A stretch of 27,526 bases of DNA from a virus, in IMG/VR virus record IMGVR_UViG_3300045957_000046, positions 1 to 27,526 of that record. The stretch is one strand, 5' to 3'. Shown in pieces: positions 1 to 7,420 of the stretch. The notes below the pieces were generated by a model. The model had not been told where the DNA came from. It saw only the letters and a program-made list of their open reading frames with translations, and did no database searches. Each line of letters opens with the position of its first letter. Position 1 is the stretch's first letter. Position numbers and translations under genes: made by a program.

Positions 1-12
1 TGGCCGGCGTAC

Positions 13-28
13 CCCTGCGAACGCAGGG
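13..28 (-). other. small hairpin after the PEP-CTERM-like gene
   Basis: Read on the minus strand, CCCTGC GTTC GCAGGG forms a 6-bp perfect stem with a 4-nt loop, 2 nt downstream of the TAA stop of the 31-429 gene. There is no T-run after it within the window, so it is not a textbook intrinsic terminator. It may be a weak terminator or an mRNA 3'-end stabiliser. The sequence ends 12 nt later, so its context cannot be judged. Confidence 0.35.
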
Positions 29-30
29 AG

Positions 31-429
31 TTAAATCTTACGTCTGCGAGTGAAGGCATACATCAGCGCCCCCGCCAGTAAGAGGGTGGTGGTCGCAGGA
101 TTTGGCACGGCGGTAAGTCCGTCTGTGGACAAGACCGTGATATCCCCATGAACGTAATCCTTTCTGACACCGATGCGGCCCTCCCCATACCAGCGGAACG
201 CATCGAACCCGGGGATTGAATACCCCTGGTTGAGTGCTGGGTCGCTATAGACGATCTGACCATCCGGCAGCTCCGCCCATAGTACGAACGGGGCCCCCGG
301 TCCGGTCGGCGTAAAATCCAGATCAGAAGGATCGCCAGGATCAGCGAAACCAACATTAAGGCCGTGGCTATTAAGACGAACTGCTGGATTCCCCCAAGCG
401 ATACGAAATAGCGAATCATCAACCATCAT
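31..429 (-). CDS. small late protein with C-terminal PEP-CTERM-like sorting signal
   Basis: 132 aa. The C-terminus (about residues 107-132) reads VPNPAT, then a hydrophobic stretch TTLLLAGALMYAF, then TRRRKI. This is the three-part plan of PEP-CTERM signals (VPEP-like box, one membrane helix, Arg-rich end) recognised by exosortase in Gram-negative bacteria, except that the usual Glu is Asn. I see no N-terminal signal peptide, which host PEP-CTERM proteins normally have. The rest is rich in Gly, Asp and aromatics and I do not recognise it. The start (one of two adjacent Met codons at 429 and 426) has GAGG about 10 nt upstream. It is in the same frame as the upstream gene, separated only by its TGA stop and eight sense codons. 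As the last of the small genes after capsid it may be a virion surface or host-interaction protein; that is inference. Confidence 0.7.
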   Translation of the reverse strand: MMVDDSLFRIAWGNPAVRLNSHGLNVGFADPGDPSDLDFTPTGPGAPFVLWAELPDGQIVYSDPALNQGYSIPGFDAFRWYGEGRIGVRKDYVHGDITVLSTDGLTAVPNPATTTLLLAGALMYAFTRRRKI

Positions 430-453
430 TGGCAGAAACCTCGCGCCCCCCTG

Positions 454-846
454 TCATTTGGACTCCTCTAGCCAGCGTTCCAGTAGGCTTTTAAACGTCC
501 GATCCAGAAAATGGCTGCGACCACCGGTATAAGCTTCCGCGCCGATGTGTAACCTTAGCTCTTGGGCGGTTGGTGTGCCATTAACGTCCATATCGGGAAC
601 ACCACCGCCAATTGGCATGTGGACCACCGCCGGGGTACCAGATAGGTCGTGCAAATTTTCCTTGGCAAATCGCAGCAATTGACGGAAGCCGCCGACAATG
701 GATTGTGTGAGCTGCGGATCTATGTTGTTCCCCGCCCAGATCGATACATCAGAGCCAGTGGTCCCCGGCCCGGCAGTGCCGACAATAGCATCTTTTTTTG
801 GGTCGTGGATATTGAGTTTAATCGATGTATTCGGTGCGATAGGCAT
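454..846 (-). CDS. hypothetical late protein, 130 aa
   Basis: 130 aa, not recognised. The start is set by a strong GGGAGGAAA ribosome site 5-8 nt upstream and by TGATG overlap with the stop of the preceding 45-aa gene, so it is translationally coupled. The N-terminal half is Gly/Thr/Asp-rich (IVGTAGPGTTGSDVSIWAG) and the C-terminal half ends in a probable amphipathic helix (FLDRTFKSLLERWLEESK). No membrane segment or signal peptide is seen. Its place downstream of the capsid gene suggests a head decoration or head-completion role, but nothing in the sequence proves it. Confidence 0.75.
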   Translation of the reverse strand: MPIAPNTSIKLNIHDPKKDAIVGTAGPGTTGSDVSIWAGNNIDPQLTQSIVGGFRQLLRFAKENLHDLSGTPAVVHMPIGGGVPDMDVNGTPTAQELRLHIGAEAYTGGRSHFLDRTFKSLLERWLEESK

Positions 847-983
847 CAGTGTTTCCTCCCCACTGGCTTGCTTCCGGGCTTGCGATTAGAATTGTAGATT
901 CGAGCAGCCTTTTTCTTAGCCGCTTTATCACTCATTCCTTTTTTCTTGAATGAGTCACGCATCTTCTCGTAAGCCCTTGGCAT
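846..983 (-). CDS. small basic phage protein, 45 aa
   Basis: 45 aa, MPRAYEKMRDSF... ending GSKPVGRKH. It is very Lys/Arg-rich, with a DKAAKKKAARIYN segment of a kind I have seen in short conserved proteins of tailed phages near capsid genes. Its ATG overlaps the TAA of the upstream gene by one base (TAATG), and its TGA overlaps the next ATG (TGATG). Such tight stitching supports it as real despite its size. Function is unknown; the charge suggests nucleic acid or capsid-surface contact. Confidence 0.7.
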   Translation of the reverse strand: MPRAYEKMRDSFKKKGMSDKAAKKKAARIYNSNRKPGSKPVGRKH

Positions 984-1159
984 TAAAATTTCACCGACTT
1001 ATCCGTAGTTTCAGATTTAGGGGCCTTTACAGGTTCATATGACTTGACACATTCCAGTGGGACACCCAACGTATCAGATATCTGACTGGCTGTCATACCC
1101 TTGTTAAAACCGTCAAGAATCCGGTTAACATCTATAAAATTAGCCCCCATTTTCCTCAT
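983..1159 (-). CDS. small HTH-like protein, 58 aa
   Basis: 58 aa, starting MRKMGANFIDVNRIL. Residues about 13-40 (ILDGFNKGMTASQIS then DTLGVPLECV) have the spacing of a helix-turn-helix of the kind that recurs in small phage proteins: a short helix, then Thr-Ala-Ser-Gln-Ile-Ser, then a recognition-like helix after Gly-Val-Pro. The tail is Lys-rich. The 1159 start has TAGGAT about 10 nt upstream; an in-frame ATG three codons later (1150) is possible. It starts 12 nt after the capsid stop and runs into the next gene by TAATG. Possibly a late regulator; unproven. Confidence 0.65.
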   Translation of the reverse strand: MRKMGANFIDVNRILDGFNKGMTASQISDTLGVPLECVKSYEPVKAPKSETTDKSVKF

Positions 1160-1171
1160 ACAGTAAACATC

Positions 1172-2035
1172 CTATACGGTATCAGCCAGAATAGCATGAA
1201 CAATGTGCTCATCTTCCACACGGACTGCGCCGAAGGTAGAAGCACAGTAAATACGCCATGCATACGAAATTGAAGGATCTTCGGTAATACGTGACCAAAT
1301 ATCCTTGTTCATTTGCATCCCGATGGCTTTTCTGGTGAAAATAAGATTCCCCACTTGACCTGCTGACGGCGCAAGGAGCCGAGTAGAACAGATCCAACGG
1401 AAGCCCATCCAACTGTCGATGTAGCCTTTGGAAGCCAGGGGGCGAACGGTATTATAGTCGCCGGAAGTGGCCTCGGTCAACTGCAGCAATTTGCGGGCGT
1501 TAGCAGGATCAACTACCCAGATTTTATCTTCATCGGGGTCGATGTCATTGGCCATGAACATTTCAGCGACCTCAGTAACAAGATCAAATGAAATGGTGGT
1601 AGACCCGTCTCCGATCTCTTGCCCGGCAGGAAATGAGATTGCGTTCCCATCACCGTCCAGGGCATCGCCGGTTGCCGCACGAATAATTTCATCATCGTGA
1701 GCACGACGCATGGCCATGCCTTGCGCCTGGGCATAATTGCTGTTGGGGTCGATAATCATCTGAACTACATCTTCCTGTTCAGTGACATCACCGGTGTGAT
1801 AGGTAACCGGAATCGATTTCCTACGGAACCACTCTGTTTCTTGATCGGGAGTCGAGGTTTTGCGAGTGGTCTTTTGGATGGCTGCAGTAGATGCAATCCT
1901 CTCCCAATTGTGGGCTTCAGATTGCACAGACTTTTCCATCACGTACGGGCGAAGACGGGTTACACCTTGCTGCGCCCAGTGGCGTACGTTAGTTTCATAG
2001 GTGTTAACGTACACCCTATCGATTGTAGCTGACAT
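1172..2035 (-). CDS. major capsid (coat) protein
   Basis: 287 aa. The N-terminal region (about 1-75: long tyrosine- and arginine-rich opening, then TSTPDQETEWFRRKSIPVTYHTGDVTEQ read in pieces) and the following segment (VVQMIIDPNSNYAQAQ, AMRRAHDDEIIRAATGDA) match the coat protein family of podoviruses that use a head-to-tail connector of the kind found upstream here. The length fits. TAGGAGC lies 5-10 nt before the ATG. Its position after portal, Bbp19-like and scaffold genes is the standard head-module order. It has its own consensus promoter just upstream, which explains how a coat protein needed in hundreds of copies can exceed the rest of the operon. Confidence 0.88.
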   Translation of the reverse strand: MSATIDRVYVNTYETNVRHWAQQGVTRLRPYVMEKSVQSEAHNWERIASTAAIQKTTRKTSTPDQETEWFRRKSIPVTYHTGDVTEQEDVVQMIIDPNSNYAQAQGMAMRRAHDDEIIRAATGDALDGDGNAISFPAGQEIGDGSTTISFDLVTEVAEMFMANDIDPDEDKIWVVDPANARKLLQLTEATSGDYNTVRPLASKGYIDSWMGFRWICSTRLLAPSAGQVGNLIFTRKAIGMQMNKDIWSRITEDPSISYAWRIYCASTFGAVRVEDEHIVHAILADTV

Positions 2036-2162
2036 GGTAGCTCCTAAACAGTGTGTTTAAAATCTCGCTGCTTGTCAGCCCGGTAACCGGAACCCTCAGC
2101 TATATTTCTATGTTACGGACCTATCTGGCACCCCGATCCAATGGGACTTTTTCCCTACTAAA

Positions 2163-2191
2163 AGTATAGCACATCGAAGTACGCCTGTCAA
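2163..2191 (-). promoter_or_regulatory. sigma70 promoter of the capsid gene
   Basis: On the minus strand TTGACA (2186-2191), a 17-nt spacer, then TATACT (2163-2168). This is consensus in the -35 and 5/6 in the -10. It lies in the 165-nt gap between the scaffold stop (2201) and the capsid start (2035), with about 120 nt of untranslated leader. No T7-type phage promoter is seen. Confidence 0.85.
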
Positions 2192-2200
2192 TTTTTGATA

Positions 2201-3073
2201 TCATTCCGGGTTCGCCGCCCTCTGGTATTCCAGCATTTTGTTTATGGCATCGCTGTGTCGAGGGTCAGATGAATTCCAATAAGGGTGGCTTGAATTGTTC
2301 ATCACCTCTTGAATCCTATTCCTAGCCTCCACTGGCGTCAACAGTGCCTGTTGTTCTGTTCGTTGAGCGGCCAGCTCCACTGGGGCTTTTGTCTGGTTGG
2401 CGATTGAGTGAATCCATTTGATTTCACGAGGAGACATTGCCTTCTCAGAAAACATCTCCACGATCCCCTCGGGAGCATCAGACAACAACAGGAAGTTTTT
2501 CACAGATGACATATTCTGATCATATGCCTCACCCCACTCACTTTTCAAAGCAGCCATTTCCGTGTTGTGTTCGGCGGTGTCTATTTCATTCTGCTCTTTG
2601 GTCTGTGAGATAATATCCTCTAGCACCCCACGGAATTGATCCTGAGTCAACCCATGCTTGAACGCCGTTTGAGAAAATAGCTCGAAATCATTGGGGAGTT
2701 CTTCTGTATCGATAATATATTTGTCCGGTGATTCTGGCCTGCCCAATGAACTATAGAACGCGTCCATGTCGTCTGGGTTTGGCTTCAACATCAATTCCGG
2801 GATTTTTTCAATCACTCTGGAACGAAATCTGGCCTTGTCCTCATCCGACGAATCCTCACTGGGGATTCTGAGTGAATTCCCCATGTGTGCTGCCGCATTT
2901 TTTATTTGCTGCAGAGCATCAGCCTCATTCTTAGCCGCCTTTATAAATGGTGCCGATCTCAATGACTCAGGCATTGAGTCCAGCCAGCTCCCGGCAGACG
3001 TCTGCTGGGAGACAGATTCCAATGGGGGCGAAGACTCATTCTGCGTAACAGCGGCTTCACTAGTATCACTCAT
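2201..3073 (-). CDS. capsid assembly scaffold protein
   Basis: 290 aa, acidic and Gln/Glu/Ser-rich, with low-complexity N-terminal linker (about 1-35), central helical segments and a basic C-terminus (NKMLEYQRAANPE). This is the profile of T7 gp9-type scaffolds, which coassemble with coat protein and leave the prohead. Start chosen at the Met of MSDTSEAA (3073): GGAG is 9 nt upstream and the ATG overlaps the TGA of the previous gene by 8 nt. An in-frame ATG at 3097 is possible but less favoured. Sequence divergence of scaffolds makes this call rest partly on position between portal and coat genes. It contains the 24-bp dyad at 2988-3011. Confidence 0.78.
   Translation of the reverse strand: MSDTSEAAVTQNESSPPLESVSQQTSAGSWLDSMPESLRSAPFIKAAKNEADALQQIKNAAAHMGNSLRIPSEDSSDEDKARFRSRVIEKIPELMLKPNPDDMDAFYSSLGRPESPDKYIIDTEELPNDFELFSQTAFKHGLTQDQFRGVLEDIISQTKEQNEIDTAEHNTEMAALKSEWGEAYDQNMSSVKNFLLLSDAPEGIVEMFSEKAMSPREIKWIHSIANQTKAPVELAAQRTEQQALLTPVEARNRIQEVMNNSSHPYWNSSDPRHSDAINKMLEYQRAANPE
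2988..3011. repeat. 24-bp dyad, copy 1 (inside the scaffold gene)
   Basis: CTCCCGGCAGAC followed by GTCTGCTGGGAG, an inverted repeat with one mismatched position. It matches the perfect dyad at 14059-14082 in 23 of 24 positions, although here it is inside coding sequence. A degenerate third copy is at 25164-25187. Confidence 0.6.
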
Positions 3074-3311
3074 GATTTGATTCTCCAATGTCTGCATTCA
3101 TCATCCCTTGTATGTATAACACCACATCCCTTTTCCCGAGGTTGTACGCGGTCTGTTGAGGATCTCTACTAAACACATCCTCTCCATTGAATTCTTCGTG
3201 CATTTGGCTCAATACTTTAGCTCCATCAATCGTGCCAAACACGGATTGATATAACCTAACCCGTTTTTTCAGGTCATTTTTCAGCTTTTCAAGTGCGACG
3301 TTTTTCTTCAT
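3066..3311 (-). CDS. Bbp19-like phage head protein, 81 aa
   Basis: 81 aa. The pattern of an early LYQSVFGTIDGAKVLSQM segment, then Phe-Ser-Arg-Asp-Pro, then TAYNLGKRDVVLYIQGMM matches small phage proteins of the Bbp19 type (named from Bordetella phage BPP-1), which sit between portal and scaffold genes in podoviruses. Its exact role is not established. Its ATG overlaps the portal stop (ATGA), and its 3' end overlaps the scaffold start by 8 nt. Confidence 0.75.
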   Translation of the reverse strand: MKKNVALEKLKNDLKKRVRLYQSVFGTIDGAKVLSQMHEEFNGEDVFSRDPQQTAYNLGKRDVVLYIQGMMNADIGESNHE

Positions 3312-4942
3312 ACTCCCCTCATTAATTGTTCACCTTTACCGATTGATTCCATCGCCTGCCCTTCAGCACCAGCGATTTCAGCCTCTTGCATTCTGCGAGC
3401 TTGCTCTTCCGCCTGTTTTTGTTCTTTTTTCATGGTAGCTTCTGACTTCAGAACTCGTGGTTCTACTCCAGTGTATTCTGCGAGCATAACCACCGCTTGA
3501 TTCCAGTCCACTCTGGCTCCCATGGGTGGTGCTACTTCCATCATCTGGGCCACTGACCCAAGGAATGTAGTCAATGACTGTGCCTGATCCTGTTTCTGAG
3601 CGCGTGCCATGGGGCCAGTGTATTCGATGTTTAACACCGGGTTTTTATGTTCGGACACCTGAGCAGGCATAGGCGGAAGCCGCTTGTATCTCATTAAATC
3701 AGCAAATGCCGACGATACCAGTGGGTCAAGGAAGTCGCTTTCCAGTCTTCCCAGAGTTGGTCCCAATAGTCTTTGCATTAACTCATATCTTACATTAACT
3801 TCAGTCGCCGTCATTGCGGGGGCTTCTTTTAATTCCAATTGATCCACATAGAAGATGGACCGAATTGACGCCTGCAGCTTTTCCCTGTTCAATTCTGCCA
3901 CATCAAATCTTGCTCTACTCTCAAACGCCTCCATGTCTTCTAAAGACCTCAACACGTTGACACCCGCCGGCCCAAGATTCAGGTCCGACAACAGCCCTCT
4001 CTCCGTAACTTTTATTGCGGGGTCCACAACTTTTTCGAGGGAATCCAATATTAACTCCACCAGTTGGTTGAGAGTTACAATATCGGGCATGGCAATCATG
4101 GCGGGGCTGTTACCCCACACGGAATTCGATGTTTTCCTCCACCTCATTGCCAGTGCTGGCATGGAGTAGTAACCTCCTTCATCACCAAGCTGCGTAGAGT
4201 CTTCATAGAGGAAATACTTGTACCCGTATGGTCTTCTTTCAGGTGATGCCACCATTGATGCTTCGGCTACACTACCTTCTCTTTTGTATACGGCGAACAC
4301 CACGGTTATGTCTTGATCAGTAGCATTATTTTGTGCTTTTTCCTTGATCACATCTGGGGTATTGTCCCCAAATTTGGACAGGATTTGCACCGCTGACCAT
4401 TTCATTTTTCTGTATACGTTTTGTATTCTTCCACGGTAATCCTGTTCAAAGAATACTTCTTCCAGTGGGATAGATTGGAACAGAAAGTCTTCAAACCCGC
4501 CGGCCCCATCTTCCAATATTTCCTTCGTGATAAATGCTGACCCGAACGATGTCAGGTCCAGGTAGCATTCATTTGCTTGGAGATTGAAATTGCTGTCCCT
4601 CAGCGTTTCAAATACTATCTGGCCACATTCGTGAAGCCACTGGGCAGCCTCCGTGTGGTCGGATAGTTTATCATCCCTGAACCTGAACTGAAACCACTGA
4701 GTAGAAGGGTTGGTTACAGCCCCGTGGATAGACGAGGCCAGTATGTTATTGGCATTGATCGCCGTCGAATCAAACACTCGCCGGTTCTCCTGCCAGTTAA
4801 CTGATGATTCCATGACTCCTTCCTGTAGGAAGTTGCCTCTGTAGGGTACTACATATTCCCTCACCAGATTCCATTGTTGTTCTACAACTTTTCTTGACGA
4901 CTGGAGCGTGTCCAGCCGCTTTCTGAGCATTTTACAATCCAT
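3308..4942 (-). CDS. portal (head-to-tail connector) protein
   Basis: 544 aa. The opening (RKRLDTLQSSRKVVEQQWNL, EYVVPYRGNF, then FDSTAINANNILASSIHG, NPSTQWFQFRF) and the middle (YGNSPAMIAMP-like WGNSPAMIAMPDIVTLNQL, LLGPTLGRLESDFL) are typical of the podoviral head-to-tail connecting protein family, which forms the dodecameric portal ring for DNA packaging and ejection. The C-terminal 70 residues are Gln/Glu/Met-rich and helical. Start 4942 (MDCKML) is favoured because AGAGG lies 8 nt upstream; it overlaps the terminase stop by 11 nt. The Met codons at 4951 and 4930 are alternatives. Confidence 0.92.
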   Translation of the reverse strand: MDCKMLRKRLDTLQSSRKVVEQQWNLVREYVVPYRGNFLQEGVMESSVNWQENRRVFDSTAINANNILASSIHGAVTNPSTQWFQFRFRDDKLSDHTEAAQWLHECGQIVFETLRDSNFNLQANECYLDLTSFGSAFITKEILEDGAGGFEDFLFQSIPLEEVFFEQDYRGRIQNVYRKMKWSAVQILSKFGDNTPDVIKEKAQNNATDQDITVVFAVYKREGSVAEASMVASPERRPYGYKYFLYEDSTQLGDEGGYYSMPALAMRWRKTSNSVWGNSPAMIAMPDIVTLNQLVELILDSLEKVVDPAIKVTERGLLSDLNLGPAGVNVLRSLEDMEAFESRARFDVAELNREKLQASIRSIFYVDQLELKEAPAMTATEVNVRYELMQRLLGPTLGRLESDFLDPLVSSAFADLMRYKRLPPMPAQVSEHKNPVLNIEYTGPMARAQKQDQAQSLTTFLGSVAQMMEVAPPMGARVDWNQAVVMLAEYTGVEPRVLKSEATMKKEQKQAEEQARRMQEAEIAGAEGQAMESIGKGEQLMRGV

Positions 4943-6311
4943 TACCCACACCTCTGAAACGAACGTGACCTTTGTATGCCCTATTCACCTTAACATTCGG
5001 AATGTACTTTCCGTCTTCTCCTCTCACCAGTATTCTGCCCGTGCGTGACTGGCTCCATCCCACAGATAGATAACGGAAAGCGTCGGCGTCATGAGATGAG
5101 TGATCGTGATTAGGTTTATCTTTGAATACTTGTCTTTTAGAGTCCCACTCTCTATGGTAATATCCCAAATTGTCCCTTAGACTCTGGGTCTTGTCCTTAT
5201 CCCACTTGGCTTTTCTGATCATAGATCTTGCGGCGTCTATCCCATCTTGCACCGGGACTTTATCCACAATATCAAAGTGTATCCCATGTTGCCTTGCTAT
5301 CTCTTGCCTTGTAACTGAGCTTCCCCATTCCCTTGTATCCAGATCGTGGGGACCATAATGGTCTGAGTAATTGTAAGGGTATGAGCGTATCTCCCTAGCC
5401 CAATCAGCCACGCCCAGATTTCTTTTTGACACGTGATCAATAATAATCGGGTTTCCGTCGGGTCCTTCCTGCGTGAATATAACGGATGTGTTGTCCCGGA
5501 TTCCAATATCCCACCAGGTTTGAACCGGCTTGTCCGGATCCCAGGGATAGCTGCCAATAAGGTTATTCCGTTCGGCGTAGGCTAGCTCTTCGGTGTAGTA
5601 TGACCCTTCCATTCCCACATCGAAGCTGCAGTAGAATTCCTGCATTGCCTTTTCGCGTGACATCCCCTGATTAATTTCTTCTTCAACGTCCTCCCTGCTC
5701 AGAATCCCAGTGTCTTCCACAGTTAGTATTGATGAAAACCAATTCTCGTGTTTGGTTGACATTTCATATAATGAATAACCGTGTGTTTTTCCACGGGGGG
5801 TATAGATGAATATGGCAAAGCCGTCGTTTTCCAATAGGATCGGCCTGAAGTATTCCCATGCCAGTGGGTTCGCGATTGAGTACTCGGAGAAGACTATGCC
5901 AATAGGGTTAGATCCCACTAATGAATCGAAGTTATCAGACCCTACTACCTGCCACACGGAACCGTTTGACAGTTCCATCTTCATATCTGAATTATTTGGC
6001 TTTCCTGCCCTCATCGGTGCCGGGAAAGCTTGATCTATCATTCTCCTGCCAATTTTATCTCTTGCTTCCCATACTACACGTCTCCCTTGCTGTAGGGTAG
6101 GCAGCATATGCCAATAGGTTCCTATCCTCATCTGGGAGGCCACAGCGCATATCTGCAGAGAACATGAATCCTTGCCAGCCCTCCTATGCCACACACATGC
6201 CGCTCGTTTGTGATCCATTGACCCTCCGCTCACCATATATTCCATAAGCGGGGATTGGTAATGCCTTGCAGTCCAGTTATAAGGGAGAGATATCGATGAT
6301 GTCTCCGTCAT
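4932..6311 (-). CDS. terminase large subunit (packaging ATPase-nuclease)
   Basis: 459 aa. ATPase half: Walker A-like HRRAGKDS at about residues 42-49 and a Walker B-like IGIVFSEYS, a variant common in phage terminases. Then FIYTPRGKTHGYSLYE. Nuclease half: WWDIGIRDNTSVIF with the first acidic residue, and HSSHDADAFRYLSVG near the C-terminus with the last. Start set at MTETSS (6311): GAGGAGG at 6321-6327 is 9 nt upstream, whereas the ATG at 6317 would be only 3 nt from it. It overlaps the small terminase gene by 35 nt. Cleaves concatemers and pumps DNA through the portal; it must act on Z-substituted DNA if this phage makes it. Confidence 0.93.
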   Translation of the reverse strand: MTETSSISLPYNWTARHYQSPLMEYMVSGGSMDHKRAACVWHRRAGKDSCSLQICAVASQMRIGTYWHMLPTLQQGRRVVWEARDKIGRRMIDQAFPAPMRAGKPNNSDMKMELSNGSVWQVVGSDNFDSLVGSNPIGIVFSEYSIANPLAWEYFRPILLENDGFAIFIYTPRGKTHGYSLYEMSTKHENWFSSILTVEDTGILSREDVEEEINQGMSREKAMQEFYCSFDVGMEGSYYTEELAYAERNNLIGSYPWDPDKPVQTWWDIGIRDNTSVIFTQEGPDGNPIIIDHVSKRNLGVADWAREIRSYPYNYSDHYGPHDLDTREWGSSVTRQEIARQHGIHFDIVDKVPVQDGIDAARSMIRKAKWDKDKTQSLRDNLGYYHREWDSKRQVFKDKPNHDHSSHDADAFRYLSVGWSQSRTGRILVRGEDGKYIPNVKVNRAYKGHVRFRGVGNGL

Positions 6312-6858
6312 CTTCATCGTCCTCCTCAACAGTCCGGCCCACAAATGAATCCAAATTGATGTTTACTGTAACCCCCTTCGATTCAGGGCGCTTTCCAATA
6401 TCAATCATTGAGCCCATTTCTTTGAGGACCCCAAGTGCCACTTGGCCATTCCAGCGGGGGGCCATAATGACATCCCCATTCCTGTCCACTATAGGAATGT
6501 CAATATTGCCATTCGCCTTCTCGTATTGTTCCAATAAGGACAGCTCAACGAATTGCCGGGTCAATAATGATCGTGACGATAACTCCTCTTGAATATAGCC
6601 AATATACGCAGAAATGAGGGGGTCCCTAACCCACATAACGGCTTTTGCAGTGCTCACCTTCGAAGCCTTGCAGGCCCGAGACAAAATTCCAATATGAGCG
6701 AACTCTCTTGAAAACAACTTCTGCTGTGGCGTTACATCGGGCCAGCCATTAGCCTTGTTGTAATCAAGTAAGCTTTTCGAGACCCTTCTTGGCTCTATCC
6801 TCGTTGATTCGGCCAACAATTTGTTGTCGCCGTTCAATGAGGACTCTTTGCTGTTCAT
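6277..6858 (-). CDS. terminase small subunit
   Basis: 193 aa. The N-terminal half has a helix-turn-helix-like DNA-recognition segment (TPQQKLFSREFAHIG, then ILSRACKASKVSTAKAVMW), followed by a helical oligomerisation region (RQFVELSLLEQYEKANG) and a Gly/Met region (WNGQVALGVLKEMGSMIDIG) usual for small terminase subunits. The C-terminus is strongly acidic (VEEDDEDDGDIIDI). GAGG lies about 10 nt before the ATG. The first 95 nt overlap the preceding 66-aa gene in another frame. The product recognises the packaging site and stimulates TerL. Confidence 0.85.
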   Translation of the reverse strand: MNSKESSLNGDNKLLAESTRIEPRRVSKSLLDYNKANGWPDVTPQQKLFSREFAHIGILSRACKASKVSTAKAVMWVRDPLISAYIGYIQEELSSRSLLTRQFVELSLLEQYEKANGNIDIPIVDRNGDVIMAPRWNGQVALGVLKEMGSMIDIGKRPESKGVTVNINLDSFVGRTVEEDDEDDGDIIDISPL

Positions 6859-6964
6859 TTCTATATTGCCTCATCAATTCCTGGTTTAGCTCCCACTCAC
6901 GAATCTCCATTTCAATTAGAGCCAGATCGTCTTCATTTTCCACAAACCAATCGTTAACATTCAT
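6764..6964 (-). CDS. small first gene of the packaging operon, 66 aa
   Basis: 66 aa, mostly one predicted charged helix or coiled coil (LALIEMEIREWELNQELMRQ, then RNEQQRVLIERRQQIVGRI). The ribosome site GGAGGAGGAG ending 2-3 nt before TT-ATG is the strongest in the window, and it is the first ATG after the consensus promoter at 7024-7052. It overlaps the terminase small subunit by 95 nt. Not recognised; may be an accessory to packaging or a translational lead-in for TerS. Confidence 0.7.
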   Translation of the reverse strand: MNVNDWFVENEDDLALIEMEIREWELNQELMRQYRNEQQRVLIERRQQIVGRINEDRAKKGLEKLT

Positions 6965-6987
6965 AACTCCTCCTCCATATATTCAAA

Positions 6988-7017
6988 AGTCCACCGGAGG
7001 AAATTCAAATATGGACT
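6988..7017 (-). promoter_or_regulatory. inverted repeat at the late transcription start
   Basis: AGTCCA at 6988-6993 pairs with TGGACT at 7012-7017. The latter is where transcription from the 7024-7052 promoter should begin (about 7 nt after the -10). Placed to act as an operator or a leader hairpin. A comparable arm arrangement is seen at the other early promoters. Confidence 0.4.
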
Positions 7018-7023
7018 CCATGT

Positions 7024-7052
7024 ATTATATCACATGTAAAATCTTCTGTCAA
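7024..7052 (-). promoter_or_regulatory. consensus sigma70 promoter of the packaging/head operon
   Basis: TTGACA (7047-7052), 17-nt spacer, TATAAT (7024-7029), with TGA directly before the -10 (extended -10). Every position is consensus. Drives the 66-aa gene, terS, terL, portal and onward. Its perfection suggests that the host RNA polymerase must be recruited strongly, or that a phage repressor holds it off early in infection. Confidence 0.92.
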
Positions 7053-7117
7053 GTGAAAAAAGAAAAGAAATGCCAATAAGGGCACGCACAATTCCCACTT
7101 CCAAAAAAGGAAAAAGA

Positions 7118-7299
7118 ATATGCTCAGGGCCATCCTGGTTCCAGGACGAGAACGGGAACGGGGACGAGACCAATGGAAAAGGAAAAAACGGGGATATGCT
7201 CAGGGCCCGAGACCAATAAAAAAGGAAAAAACGGGGACCCGAGACCAGGGCGGGATATGCTCAGGGCCCCGAGACCAGGGCGGGGATATGCTCAGGGCC
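7118..7299. repeat. tandem ATATGCTCAGGGCC / GAGACCA repeat
   Basis: ATATGCTCAGGGCC occurs exactly at 7118, 7194, 7255 and 7286, with a degenerate copy at 7414. GAGACCA occurs at 7166, 7209, 7241 and 7271, alternating with it, separated by A- and G-rich filler (GGAAAAAACGGGG twice). No coding frame with a ribosome site is present. Lies between divergent promoters; iteron-like, so an origin or regulator-binding array is possible. Confidence 0.75.
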
Positions 7300-7420
7300 G
7301 TTGAAGCAAGTGCGCTCGGCATGTGGAGCATATGATGAGCCAACGCCGGGGACCCGACGTTTTTTGGCTATATATAAGGTCAAAATCAAAATCTCAAAAG
7401 CTTAGGGGACCCAATATGCT

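Noticed and set aside
1-30. Possible tRNA 3' end (TTCG loop and CCA on the minus strand)
   Set aside because: Stem and loop sizes do not fit a T-arm (4-nt instead of 7-nt loop), and no anticodon or D-arm is visible toward the gene side.
7120-7335. 71-aa frame in the ATATGCTCAGGGCC array
   Set aside because: Product merely reflects the tandem repeat; no ribosome site or promoter.
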